From CAZSMK01 sp964608095 (lineage in GTDB: Bacteria > Sumerlaeota > Sumerlaeia > MWCT01 > JAGHBZ01), in assembly GCA_964608095.1 (NCBI GenBank), contig CAZSMK010000044.1:1-64000 (forward strand): a stretch of 64,000 nt of DNA, in the 5' to 3' direction. Each line of letters starts with the position of its first letter. Positions within the stretch are counted from its first letter, which is position 1. Positions 45,423 through 53,910 of the stretch are shown piece after piece. Made by a program: the position numbers and the translations under genes. The notes under the pieces were generated by a model that was not told where the DNA came from, did no database searches, and was given only the letters and a program-made list of their open reading frames with translations.

Positions 45423-45580
45423 CTATCGTAAATCCATCATAAAGTTTTTAGCATGAAAGTGCCGGGGGCTGAGAAAGAGAAAGTAATAGTAGGTATGCTT
45501 ATTTAAGCACTTCGTGAGCTTCATGATCTTCATGGTTAGACATTTTTTAATTCAAGTTCCCAAACATTATATTTTCTTTC

Positions 45581-45883
45581 TTAAAACGGGCGAGCATCGC
45601 CTTTGGGATTTGTACGCTCATCCGTATTAATCTCTGATTCAGATTCATCCTTGAATTTTTGTCTTTCCATTTCTCGCTCGTGCAGGATTTCATGATATCC
45701 CTCCTGCAAAAGCCAAATATCGTCGCCGTTGGCTTTTATATAATCGAGTTCGCCGAATTCTTCACCGTCACGAAGCCTGACTTTTTGCCGTCTTTGTTTT
45801 CCTCTGATAAAATAGGTCTCCCAACGAAATTCGCCATATTTATCGCGATGAATTGCAGGTCGTTTCTTTTTTCTTCTTCCCAA
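45581..45883 (-). CDS. Small charged hypothetical protein (100 aa)
   Basis: A TTG start (AAGG about 15 nt upstream) opens a frame with a very basic N-terminus (GRRKKKRPAIHRDKYG), a central GKQRRQKVRLRDGEEFGELDYIKANGDDIWLLQEG and an acidic tail. No signal peptide or known motif is present. The mixed charge and Trp/Tyr-containing centre look like a real small cytoplasmic protein, but no family is recognised. The gene stands between the large membrane protein and the DUF488 gene. Confidence 0.5.
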   Translation of the reverse strand: MGRRKKKRPAIHRDKYGEFRWETYFIRGKQRRQKVRLRDGEEFGELDYIKANGDDIWLLQEGYHEILHEREMERQKFKDESESEINTDERTNPKGDARPF

Positions 45884-46086
45884 TTTCTGTAAGTTACCTT
45901 TTACATCTCGATATTTTATGAAAAACCCTTATAAAAATTCATAGTCGTTATAAAAGTTTTTTCGTTTTGGAAAAACATGAACCCAGTGTCAGTTGTACTA
46001 TTCATAATTTCAATACACGTTATTGAAGTTTTTCCTGCGTTAATAAATTTTTCAGAATTTTTGTTCAAATAAGTCATCATCGTTGA

Positions 46087-46165
46087 AGCCTGTAAGGCTG
46101 GCATATCATAGTCCGCCGCGGTGGACGTCAGCCCTGGTATATTTTAAATTGCGCCTTAAGCGCAA
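46087..46165. repeat. Cluster of three short palindromes
   Basis: AGCC/GGCT (46087-46099), GTCCGCCGCGGTGGAC (46111-46126) and TTGCGC/GCGCAA (46149-46165) lie in series in the 45884-46237 gap, which otherwise shows no supported gene. Their look resembles the cores of the MITE-like elements nearby, but the AACTATCGG edges are not seen. Confidence 0.35.
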
Positions 46166-46237
46166 AAAATAATGTGAATAGAAATTTTGCAAAATGTATC
46201 GATACAGATATACTTTTATTTAGATTTTCTTCAAACG

Positions 46238-46591
46238 TTATCTTTGCAACATTTCCAGATACTGTTTTAACACTACGGCATTGTTGTGTTCTTCATCGCT
46301 GGCACTGTAAACGAGAGTTACCCGCTTTTTTTTCGCTTGATTTGCCAGGGGGCGAAGTGTTTCCCGGTGTTTCTTCAGCTCTGAAAGGTAACGTTTTCGA
46401 AACTCTCCCCACCGGGAGGGATCTTTATGAAACCATGAACGGAGCGTGTCAGAGGGCGCGATTTCCTTCATCCATTCATCGAGACCAGCCGCCTTCTTCG
46501 AGATACCCCTCGGCCAGAGCCGGTCGACAAGTATCCGATAACCATCATTCGACGATGGTTTCTCGTATGCGCGTTTCAATTTAATGGACAT
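46238..46591 (-). CDS. DUF488 family protein
   Basis: The 117-residue product is a full-length DUF488 (YeaO-like) protein: IKLKRAYEKPSSNDGYRILVDRLWPRGI, then LDEWMKEIAPSDTLRSWFHKDPSRWGEF, a YLSEL helix and VTLVYSASDEEHNNAVVL. These are small cytoplasmic proteins of unsettled function, sometimes linked to stress responses. The VDRLWPRG and HNNA motifs are intact. No operon partner is present. Confidence 0.92.
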   Translation of the reverse strand: MSIKLKRAYEKPSSNDGYRILVDRLWPRGISKKAAGLDEWMKEIAPSDTLRSWFHKDPSRWGEFRKRYLSELKKHRETLRPLANQAKKKRVTLVYSASDEEHNNAVVLKQYLEMLQR

Positions 46592-46762
46592 AATAAACTC
46601 CTATACTACTCACCTGTTTCAGTTTTTCTTTTACCATTGATTTTCTATATGTGTAAAGGCATTAAACCGCAGGAATGATAAGGCTTGCCTGAAAGTCATA
46701 TATTGTGTAGGATTATTGGAAAGGTAAAGATCTGTGTTTAGATTAAAAAGGGAAGGATTATC

Positions 46763-47878
46763 ATGGCACGAAACATAAGTACATATTGTGTTCTGACATT
46801 GATGCTGTTTTCTTTACATGGCTCAGGGTTTGCTGAAATACGACTCGAAACGATCATGCTTCCTCCCGGGTTTTCAATATCGGTATTTGCCGATAATGTG
46901 CCGGGGGCACGCTCTATGGTACAGGGTGAAGCGGGAACTATCTTTGTCGGTACTCGCAGGGAGGGTAATGTCTATGCACTCAGGGATACGGATGGCGATT
47001 ATCGCGCGGATGAACGCTATATCATTGCCCGGGGAAAGAATCTACCAAACGGCGTCGCGTTTCGTAAGGGTGATCTTTATGTTACCGAGATTAGCAAAGT
47101 GTGGAAACTCCCCGGAATAGAAAAACGACTCGCCGACCCGCCAGAGCCCGTCATGATCAATGATTCTTTTCCCTCAGAGCGTCACCACGGTTGGAAATAC
47201 ATCGCATTCGGTCCGGATGATATGCTTTATGTCCCTGTAGGCGCACCCTGTAATATTTGCGACCCCGAAGACCCTCGCTTCTGTACTATCATGCGGATGA
47301 ACCATGATGGATCGGGGTTGGAAATTTACGCTGAGGGTATTCGTAACACGGTAGGATTCGATTGGCATCCGGACACCAACACGCTCTGGTTCACGGACAA
47401 TGGGCGCGACTGGATGGGCGATAATCGTCCACCGGACGAATTGAACGCCGCACCGCGGAAGGGAATGCATTTCGGATATCCGTACATACACGGACGCAAT
47501 ATCCTCGATCCCGAGTTCGGTGAAGGAAAGAAACCCTCTGATTACATTCCACCAAAACAGGAACTCGGTCCCCACGTAGCCGCGCTCGGTATGCTCTTTT
47601 ACGAGGGCGACATGTTTCCGGATGAATACAAACACCAGATTTTTATCGCGGAACATGGTTCCTGGAACCGAAGCATACCCATCGGGTATCGTGTCACCCT
47701 GGTGCGGCTCGAGAATGGTGAGGCAGTCTCGTATGAAGTCTTTGCAGAGGGATGGCTTCAGGGAACCGAAGATTGGGGACGCCCCGTCGACGTCATCACT
47801 CTCAACGACGGCTCGCTCTTGGTCTCCGACGACAAAGCAGGCGCACTTTATCGTATCACCTATTCGACCCCTGAGTAG
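46763..47878 (+). CDS. Secreted PQQ-type soluble sugar (sorbosone) dehydrogenase-like protein
   Basis: The 371-residue product has a signal peptide (about 1-25) and a six-bladed soluble glucose dehydrogenase-like propeller. Family motifs include LPPGFSISVFADNVPGARSM, LPNGVAFRKGDLYVTE, ERHHGWKYIAFGPDDMLYV (probable catalytic His), TDNGRDWMGDNRPPDELN and FIAEHGSWNRS. Members oxidise aldoses with PQQ in the periplasm, although many homologues are not biochemically tested. Within this neighbourhood it could oxidise monosaccharides released by the glycosidases. The stop codon abuts a MITE-like element. Confidence 0.88.
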   Translation: MARNISTYCVLTLMLFSLHGSGFAEIRLETIMLPPGFSISVFADNVPGARSMVQGEAGTIFVGTRREGNVYALRDTDGDYRADERYIIARGKNLPNGVAFRKGDLYVTEISKVWKLPGIEKRLADPPEPVMINDSFPSERHHGWKYIAFGPDDMLYVPVGAPCNICDPEDPRFCTIMRMNHDGSGLEIYAEGIRNTVGFDWHPDTNTLWFTDNGRDWMGDNRPPDELNAAPRKGMHFGYPYIHGRNILDPEFGEGKKPSDYIPPKQELGPHVAALGMLFYEGDMFPDEYKHQIFIAEHGSWNRSIPIGYRVTLVRLENGEAVSYEVFAEGWLQGTEDWGRPVDVITLNDGSLLVSDDKAGALYRITYSTPE

Positions 47879-48090
47879 CGGGGATAGAAAGGCTGTCCAA
47901 CCATTTACTTTGGATTGTGCAGACGCGTCTGCGTTTTGTATAGACGTGAGTCATCATGCCTCGCGACCGTGTCGCGCTTAAAACTGCGGTGTCTGCTTCT
48001 CAGCCATAAGACGTCGCGCTCCAAAATTTATCTTTGAATCTTTTATTTAATTCTTGAATTGTCAAACAGCCTCTCTGACACCGATAGTTC
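47879..48090. mobile_element. MITE-like element with REP-related inverted termini (212 bp)
   Basis: The right edge (48057-48089) is the complement of AACTATCGGTGTCAGAGAGG with TGTTTGACAATT. The left edge (GGGATAGAAAGGCTGTCCAACC) is a degenerate version. Inside are TTTGGA and TCCAAA as an inner inverted pair, GCAGACGCGTCTGC (47919-47932) and CGCGAC-CGT-GTCGCG (47962-47976). No ORF of note is present. It matches the layout of the element at 53721-53910. Confidence 0.65.
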
Positions 48091-48148
48091 ATAGTTTCTT
48101 CTTTTTACCATGAAGTTTTTCAAGTACGATAATTCTTCGTTGCTCAAT

Positions 48149-49204
48149 TCAGTGCTTGCCGTGTTTCTTGACTGACTTGATGAAACGCCCAAAGGTTTTG
48201 TCTTTCTTTCGTTTCTCGAGGGAGGAAAGGTTGTCGTATTCTGTTTCCTTTCTGAGCTTGAGATAGCTCTGGTACCGCTCTTCGCTGAGTGTGCCTTTAT
48301 CAATCGCCGCCATAACGGCACACCCGGGTTCGCGGGTATGGGTGCAATCCGAGAATCGGCAGTTCAGGGAAAGGTCGTTAATGTCCGAAAAGATGTCGTC
48401 TACGCTGTCACTTGTGCCAAGGAGGCCGAGTTCCCGCATGCCGGGGGTGTCTACCAGCATAGCGCCGTTATCGAGAACGAGCAATTGACGACGCGCGGTT
48501 ATGTGTACTCCTTCTCCCGTTTCGCTGACAGCCCTTGTTTCAAGCAGGTCTTGTCCAAGGAGTCGATTGATGAGGGTACTCTTTCCGACTCCTGAAGAAC
48601 CAATCAGACAATACGTCTTACCGGGCAAAAGGAGGTTGCGGAACTCTTCCAATCCAGTTCCCGTGGTGTTGCTGATAGACAATAGTCGGTTGGTGATTCC
48701 GGAATCCCTGATCTTTTCGATCATCTGATCCAGTTCTTCAGGCGTGATCAAGTCTGTTTTGCTCAAAATGATGATGGGCTCGATCTTGCCCTCGTTTGCC
48801 ATAGCGAGGTAGCGGTCGAGCCTTCGTAGGTTGAAATCGTAGTGGCATGACTGGACAATGAAGGCAACGTCAAGGTTAGCCGCAATCATTTGGAAGTCCA
48901 TGGTTTTCCCCGGACGCTTACGACGCAGAAAGGTTCTCCTTGGCAGGAGCGAATGGATGATAGCGAAATCTGCGGATGTATGCTCTACACATACCCAGTC
49001 ACCTACACAGGGAAGGTCGACGCTTGATTCGGCAGCAAAACGGAACTTTCCCGCCAGTTCTGCAGTCGATTCCGCATACTCATTTCTCACCTGAAATGCG
49101 CCTCGATCAACCGTCATCACCCGAGCCAGGTTCTGACCCGGCTGGAGAATGGCGCGTGCATGTGCACCAAACCACTCGTCAAAACCTAAAGATTGTAAAT
49201 CCAT
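48149..49204 (-). CDS. rsgA: Ribosome small subunit-dependent GTPase A
   Basis: The 351-residue protein has the N-terminal OB domain (about 15-95), a circularly permuted GTPase domain with G4 LSKTD (about 145), G1 GSSGVGKST (about 205) and G3 DTPGMRELG (about 255), and the C-terminal zinc motif C-x4-C-x-H-x5-C (CRFSDCTHTREPGC, near 285). The tail is basic (KKHGKH). RsgA checks the 30S decoding centre late in ribosome assembly and releases assembly factors. It is the only clear ribosome-biogenesis gene in the window and is transcribed alone. Confidence 0.97.
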   Translation of the reverse strand: MDLQSLGFDEWFGAHARAILQPGQNLARVMTVDRGAFQVRNEYAESTAELAGKFRFAAESSVDLPCVGDWVCVEHTSADFAIIHSLLPRRTFLRRKRPGKTMDFQMIAANLDVAFIVQSCHYDFNLRRLDRYLAMANEGKIEPIIILSKTDLITPEELDQMIEKIRDSGITNRLLSISNTTGTGLEEFRNLLLPGKTYCLIGSSGVGKSTLINRLLGQDLLETRAVSETGEGVHITARRQLLVLDNGAMLVDTPGMRELGLLGTSDSVDDIFSDINDLSLNCRFSDCTHTREPGCAVMAAIDKGTLSEERYQSYLKLRKETEYDNLSSLEKRKKDKTFGRFIKSVKKHGKH

Positions 49205-49295
49205 TTCTCCTCCATACCGAACAAGATCTTATATGATTTTCTGGTGATACTTCAGCTCTAAATTGATTTTCAAGCAAAAATGCAAACCAGCAAGA

Positions 49296-49517
49296 TCAGA
49301 GAGGGTATCCGACGATAGCGCTTACGGCAAAACCAACGATGGCAAGGATGTACCCTTCCAAATACCTTCCCTCAAAGAAACCGATACCCACAAAGAGATT
49401 CCTCGATAAGCGATAGATCACATGGAAGATGATAAATGTGTTCCACTCAAACATAATTATGCGTTTTCGTCTCAGAATAGCATTCAAGATCAGAGTCGTC
49501 GTAAAAACACTCCCCAT
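49296..49517 (-). CDS. Possible small membrane protein (73 aa)
   Basis: The ORF encodes a short N-terminus, then FIIFHVIYRLSRNLFVGIGFF and a terminal hydrophobic helix (YILAIVGFAVSAIVGY). The codon use looks reasonable, but no ribosome-binding site precedes either the ATG at 49517 or the internal ATG at 49454. No family is recognised. It may be a small integral membrane protein or a chance hydrophobic ORF. Confidence 0.35.
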   Translation of the reverse strand: MGSVFTTTLILNAILRRKRIIMFEWNTFIIFHVIYRLSRNLFVGIGFFEGRYLEGYILAIVGFAVSAIVGYPL

Positions 49518-49657
49518 TCATTGGTCTTGCAAAATATCTTCACTGAAGAATCACAAGAAGTGTAAGATATAAACACATTGGAGGGAAATTAAAACAATAA
49601 GAATCAACATCGATAGATAAAAAGATCGATAACGATCATGGAAGAATGGAAGAGAGG

Positions 49658-49672
49658 AAACTATCCGGGGGG
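49658..49672. repeat. Partial REP-like edge near the GH9 3' end
   Basis: AAACTATCCGGGGGG resembles AAACTATCGGGG and lies about 43 nt after the GH9 stop. The rest of the repeat is absent. Confidence 0.3.
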
Positions 49673-49714
49673 CATCCCTGGAGCAAGGAGCACTCTTGTT
49701 AACTCACCGAATTT

Positions 49715-52651
49715 TCAAATGCCGATTCCTGTCAAGGTCTGCTTCCATACAAGGTCACCATCCGGGATTATAACGGCAACCCAGGGAGTCTTTGGATTTG
49801 TCACAAGGAGATTCCACTCAAATTCTGCCTTCTCCCCTGACCTGAGATTTATTTCTTTTTCCGGCTCGGAGACCTCGCCATTGAAAATGCGAATGGAAAC
49901 GGTATGCTGCCCTTTCCCTTCTGCAACAACCTTGATCCTGACATGCTTCGTTTCAATGTTTTGGCTATCTAAGGCAGCGACAAAATCAATATTCTTTTCG
50001 GGATTTAAGTTAAGAGTATACTGCATGCCGGACAGAAGCCCTAAATCACATGAAGCAGAATCGAATCGTATCTCATATTCTCCCGCCGGCATTAAGGCTT
50101 TGAACTTTCCCGCATCGTCCGTACTGACCTTTATCTGTTCCGACGTTGCCTTGTTGGAAAAGACAACCGACCTTGAATCAGAATTTGCCAATTCACCTTC
50201 AACAAGCGCAGGCATGGTCAGATAAAGAGCGTTCCAGAGAAACCGATTCACGGGAACAACCCAGATTTCCTTGAAGGTCGCATGATTTGACGCGGACCAG
50301 AAGGGTTTGTCGTCTCTTACACAATCGACGCCAACCGGCAGCGAACCGACAATATCTCCCGGATTGTACGCATACAAAGGAGGATAATCGTACCCTTCTC
50401 CATACATAAAGCTTTGTGAGAATGGATTCCCGCCAAAGACCCACTGCAGCTGCGTCTCAGCGAGATTCTCCAGGTCTAAATTATCCTGCATTTGCGCTGC
50501 AGTAAGAAGGGCAAGGGTTTGAGATAAATGTACCGCCGTATTCCCATGATGTGTCTTGGTGGTCCAGATGGGAAATATACGCAAATGGTATTCGTCCGTC
50601 AAAGGGGTTCCCTCATTGAATTGGCGAAGCATTGCCTCCCGCACGATTTCGTCCGAGACGTCGAGTATGTCGGATTTCCGAAACACAGCATTGGGAAGAA
50701 TATTGTATGGGGCCGCATATTCTGACCCTCTTTTCAAAAAGTATTCCGAATGAAGCGAGGCCGCAGCATACCAATCTATCCAATCCTCGTGATCGGGAAA
50801 CGTGTCGCATAAGGCTTTCATTGCAAGGAGCGGCGACTCTTCAAATGCCGCGTGACGGTGATTCACAATGGCAATCTTGTCCGGGCTTGTGTAGAAAAAT
50901 CCTGTTAGGGGAACACCATCAATAAATTCCTGTTGCTGACATTTCATAAGCAATCTGCCATATTCTATTGCCTTGTTGGCAAACTCGCTTTGTCCCGTCG
51001 CTTCATATAGATGAATGGAAGAAATAATTCCCCAGGAAAGGGTTAGATACGTTCCGCCGGAAAACCACCGGTGCGTAAAAGGCGTTTTATTATCGATGAT
51101 GCCGCCGCCTGTAAGAACAACTTTCCCCTCGTCCAGCCATTGTGGTTGCATTTTAACAGCAGCTTCCCAGTCTTCCCGGGCGGCGTTCAGGCATTGCTCG
51201 CTTAGATCAGGTTTATGTTTATTTAATACAAGATACGCAAGTGCTTCAGCGCCGGAGGAGATAAAATTCTCCCAGGGATTATTCTGCGCCTCTCTCACAA
51301 CGTCGTCTATTGTGCCGATGACGTTGTCCGTATACATTCCCAGCCCGCACCATGTAATGCGATATCCGTCGCCAAATCGCGTTTTAAGCAGCCAGTCCAG
51401 ACCCCACAACGCCTCTTCCTGAACCCGCTCCTGTAAGGATGTTTCCAGGTTACGTCGTTCCAATTCGTCAATGAGCTGCAACATCGAATAGACCGACATT
51501 CCGGTACGAAAAGACCCCTGGGAGAGATCTCCCGCGTCATGCCATCCGCCGTTAATGACCTTTTTCGTGCCGTTGTGTATTCCCTGCAGGTCTTTATGAC
51601 ATTCGGGATGAACTCCAGGCACCTCAAAACCACATCGCTGCGAATAATAAAAGTTAAGTACTTTGCGAATCGGTTCGAGCCATAATGTATCACTGATCAA
51701 GAACGGACGTGTTGATGACCCACCAGCCCAAAGAAAATATTCTCCCGGTTCATGCACTTCCGAGAAGTCAAGTATTTGAAATTCCCCATGATTATTTTTC
51801 ACGGATTTTACGGCTTTGGTTAACACAACGTTCCCGGAGTGTGCATCCCTGAGCTGAAATAACGGAGCAGACAAACTGCTGGAAAGTGCAATTTTTGAAT
51901 GATTAGGCTTATACCCCACATGGTTATACGCGATTTTGCCCGGAGCAACTTCCCAACCTTCATACCTCTCTGCGTCAACCCGTTGTAATTCAAGCCTGTC
52001 GATGTCATACGTTACATAACCATTTTCCTTCGAATCATGACCCGTTAAGAGCTTGGCGACCCTGAATCCCGTGACCATATCCCTCTTTAGATTAGGGATT
52101 TCCCAGAGGACATAATTCCACTGTCCCTGGGTAAGTCCCTGGATAACAGTTGCGTACTTTGGATCGGTAATCGAGGAAGGGGCGTCCAGACATGCGAAGC
52201 GGAGATACAGGGGATGGGAAGAAACATCGGAAGGGTGGACATAGATCCAGACGGCTATCCGGTTATACGCACTCCAGTCCTGCGGTTGCGCAAAATCAAG
52301 AGCAGCCGCAGCCTCTCCCATCAAGCCGCCTCTACCCGGTCTTCTTTTCAGGAGATCTTCGTCGCGCAAACAGGTGGTGAACCGAAGCGATGAAATACCA
52401 TCAATGCACCGTTCGCTGGTGATTTCTACCTTGCCGATTCCTGTCCCCGACCAATTTTCAAGAGTCTCCATATCATTGATAACCAGAGACTCGTGCACTT
52501 GCTTATTCAACCAAACATAGCGCAGTGAGTTTACAAACTCATCCTTCAACGGAATCCTTGATTTCTGTTCAGGCGACTCGGCAAAAGCCCACTTCCCCGG
52601 GACAAGGGAGATTAAGAGTATGAGAATAATAATTTGTGTATTCCGTGACAT
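49715..52651 (-). CDS. Secreted GH9-family glycoside hydrolase (cellulase-like)
   Basis: The 978-residue product has a signal peptide (about 1-24). A CBM-like beta-sandwich (about 55-225) precedes a CelD-type N-terminal Ig domain (about 240-325, IAYNHVGYKPNHSKIAL) and the GH9 (alpha/alpha)6 barrel (about 330-810), which has the catalytic GGWHDAGDLSQ. The general acid Glu is in TFKEIWVVPVNRFLWNA near the barrel end. A carboxypeptidase-regulatory-like domain (about 815-900) and a last beta domain (about 905-978) follow. GH9 enzymes cut beta-1,4-glucans or related chains, and the substitution pattern around the acid differs from standard endoglucanases. The ATG at 52651 has GGAGG upstream. It is monocistronic. 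Confidence 0.9.
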   Translation of the reverse strand: MSRNTQIIILILLISLVPGKWAFAESPEQKSRIPLKDEFVNSLRYVWLNKQVHESLVINDMETLENWSGTGIGKVEITSERCIDGISSLRFTTCLRDEDLLKRRPGRGGLMGEAAAALDFAQPQDWSAYNRIAVWIYVHPSDVSSHPLYLRFACLDAPSSITDPKYATVIQGLTQGQWNYVLWEIPNLKRDMVTGFRVAKLLTGHDSKENGYVTYDIDRLELQRVDAERYEGWEVAPGKIAYNHVGYKPNHSKIALSSSLSAPLFQLRDAHSGNVVLTKAVKSVKNNHGEFQILDFSEVHEPGEYFLWAGGSSTRPFLISDTLWLEPIRKVLNFYYSQRCGFEVPGVHPECHKDLQGIHNGTKKVINGGWHDAGDLSQGSFRTGMSVYSMLQLIDELERRNLETSLQERVQEEALWGLDWLLKTRFGDGYRITWCGLGMYTDNVIGTIDDVVREAQNNPWENFISSGAEALAYLVLNKHKPDLSEQCLNAAREDWEAAVKMQPQWLDEGKVVLTGGGIIDNKTPFTHRWFSGGTYLTLSWGIISSIHLYEATGQSEFANKAIEYGRLLMKCQQQEFIDGVPLTGFFYTSPDKIAIVNHRHAAFEESPLLAMKALCDTFPDHEDWIDWYAAASLHSEYFLKRGSEYAAPYNILPNAVFRKSDILDVSDEIVREAMLRQFNEGTPLTDEYHLRIFPIWTTKTHHGNTAVHLSQTLALLTAAQMQDNLDLENLAETQLQWVFGGNPFSQSFMYGEGYDYPPLYAYNPGDIVGSLPVGVDCVRDDKPFWSASNHATFKEIWVVPVNRFLWNALYLTMPALVEGELANSDSRSVVFSNKATSEQIKVSTDDAGKFKALMPAGEYEIRFDSASCDLGLLSGMQYTLNLNPEKNIDFVAALDSQNIETKHVRIKVVAEGKGQHTVSIRIFNGEVSEPEKEINLRSGEKAEFEWNLLVTNPKTPWVAVIIPDGDLVWKQTLTGIGI

Positions 52652-52875
52652 GGATAGCCTCCTTGATTCCAGTTACTTCGATTGACGTGTGAACTATTAA
52701 TTACGGGGGTAAGTACTACTACTGCCAATTTGTCTGGAGAACGATACCTGCAAAAAGTAAGATCAAGATAGATATCTACCCCGTTTGTCTAAACGTGTCC
52801 TTTCCATAGCCGGGATTTATGTGGCACCGCCCGACAAGAAGATGGCGGGCATAACATAGAATTTAAAAGCACATT

Positions 52876-53112
52876 CTATGGTTTAGTACACATATATGGG
52901 AAAGTCAATATCGGAGTAGTAAGAGGTTTTACGTTCCAATCAACATCGAAACAATGGATAGATTGGAGACCATCGCCTTGTATCACTTTCTTCCTGACAC
53001 CCATGAACGAATACACGCTAATAAGCCGCGAGGACACGTCAGATGTGAAGCCAATTTTCGACAAAAGCCCGCTGAGGAATAAACCAACCGCCAGGCACAC
53101 CATTACCCCCAC
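52876..53112 (-). CDS. Possible small hydrophobic N-terminus protein, perhaps 5'-truncated
   Basis: From GTG 53112 (or ATG 53103 with GGGGG upstream) the frame encodes a signal-like helix (MVCLAVGLFLSGLLS) and about 55 further residues with no known motif. The same frame is open upstream for 22 more codons (VRPDGNIVAVFTCNDFG) up to a TAA next to the acetyltransferase stop, so it may be the remnant of a longer protein. It lies directly downstream of the GNAT gene and may share its transcript. The gap 52652-52875 holds nothing clear. Confidence 0.33.
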   Translation of the reverse strand: MGVMVCLAVGLFLSGLLSKIGFTSDVSSRLISVYSFMGVRKKVIQGDGLQSIHCFDVDWNVKPLTTPILTFPYMCTKP

Positions 53113-53187
53113 TAATGTATTCGTCTTCGTACCAAAATCATTGCACGTGAAAACCGCAACGATATTTCCATCAGGTCGAACGTTTTA

Positions 53188-53688
53188 TCAGCTAGTTGCC
53201 AAAAACGCCTCATGGAATACAACAGTTCCTTGCGGAACCTTTTCGTTGAACGGTAACGCCAGGAAAAATTCTTGTGGAATTCCCTCATGAACAAGTTCCG
53301 GGTAATTCTTGAAACCGAACCGTTTATAATAGTTCGGATCACCAACAAGAACGCACCCTTGCCCGCCTAATTTTTTCAGCCGTGATAACCCTTCGTCAAT
53401 AAGCGCTTTCCCAATACCTTGCCTCTGATATTCCGGCAATACGGAAACCGGACCCACGCCGTACCAGTCTTTTGTGCCGTCAGAAAATGTTACAGGGGAA
53501 AAAGCAATATGTCCCACAACACGCCCATCAATTTCCGCCACAAGGGAGATAGTTAGCGCACCTGCATCACGTAGCGCATTTATTACGAATTGCTCTGTGT
53601 GATTGCTGATTGGAAGATTCTTGAATGCCTCTATTGTTACTTCAGTTATTGCCTCGATATCCGTGGCCGTTTCTTTTCTCAGGATCAT
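53188..53688 (-). CDS. GNAT-family N-acetyltransferase (YhbS-like)
   Basis: Starting at ATG 53688 (AAGGA 8 nt upstream) gives 166 residues. The 21 extra open codons upstream are encoded by an inserted repeat and are rejected. The acetyl-CoA site is seen in VSVLPEYQRQGIGKALIDEGL, followed by GCVLVGDPNYYKRFGF, the typical YhbS pattern. The substrate is unknown, possibly a small amine, tRNA-related or antibiotic-like compound. A MITE-like element lies immediately upstream and may carry or disturb the promoter. Confidence 0.92.
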   Translation of the reverse strand: MILRKETATDIEAITEVTIEAFKNLPISNHTEQFVINALRDAGALTISLVAEIDGRVVGHIAFSPVTFSDGTKDWYGVGPVSVLPEYQRQGIGKALIDEGLSRLKKLGGQGCVLVGDPNYYKRFGFKNYPELVHEGIPQEFFLALPFNEKVPQGTVVFHEAFLATS

Positions 53689-53720
53689 TTCAAAATCCTT
53701 TTTTTTCGATTCTTTATTAA

Positions 53721-53910
53721 AACTATCGGAGTCAGAGAGGTTGTCTGACAATTAAATTTGGAATGCAGCGGCACGACACCGCTTTAAAAGGGCACGACAC
53801 ATCGCGCCTCAGAAAGCGCAGACCATCTGCGCTTTCCAAAATAAAACTCCACGTATTTGATTTTTTTTGCTTTTTCGATTGTCGGACAGCCTCTCTGCCC
53901 TCGATAGTCC
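53721..53910. mobile_element. MITE-like element with 33-bp REP-related inverted termini (190 bp)
   Basis: The left edge is AACTATCGGAGTCAGAGAGG with TTGTCTGACAATT. The right edge (53877-53910) is its inverted copy with a handful of changes (GACTATCGAGGGCAGAGAGG with CTGTCCGACAATC). The interior has the inner pair TTTGGAA/TTCCAAA, an AGCGG/CCGCT hairpin (53767-53783) and a perfect 10-bp hairpin AAAGCGCAGA/TCTGCGCTTT (53813-53835). No ORF of note is present. It lies between the Kelch-thioredoxin stop and the acetyltransferase start. Confidence 0.8.

Noticed and set aside
45916..46104. Minus-strand 62-residue ORF in the 45884-46237 gap
   Set aside because: No ribosome-binding site, unremarkable composition and no recognisable motif.
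46149..46165. TTGCGC/GCGCAA hairpin as a terminator
   Set aside because: It is flanked by A-runs on the plus strand, the stem is only six pairs, and no gene ends next to it.
53003..53290. Plus-strand 95-residue ORF
   Set aside because: It overlaps the acetyltransferase 3' end antisense and has no ribosome-binding site or family features.
53689..53751. N-terminal 21-codon extension of the acetyltransferase
   Set aside because: The extension is encoded by the repeat edge and lacks a ribosome-binding site. The ATG at 53688 fits the family start.
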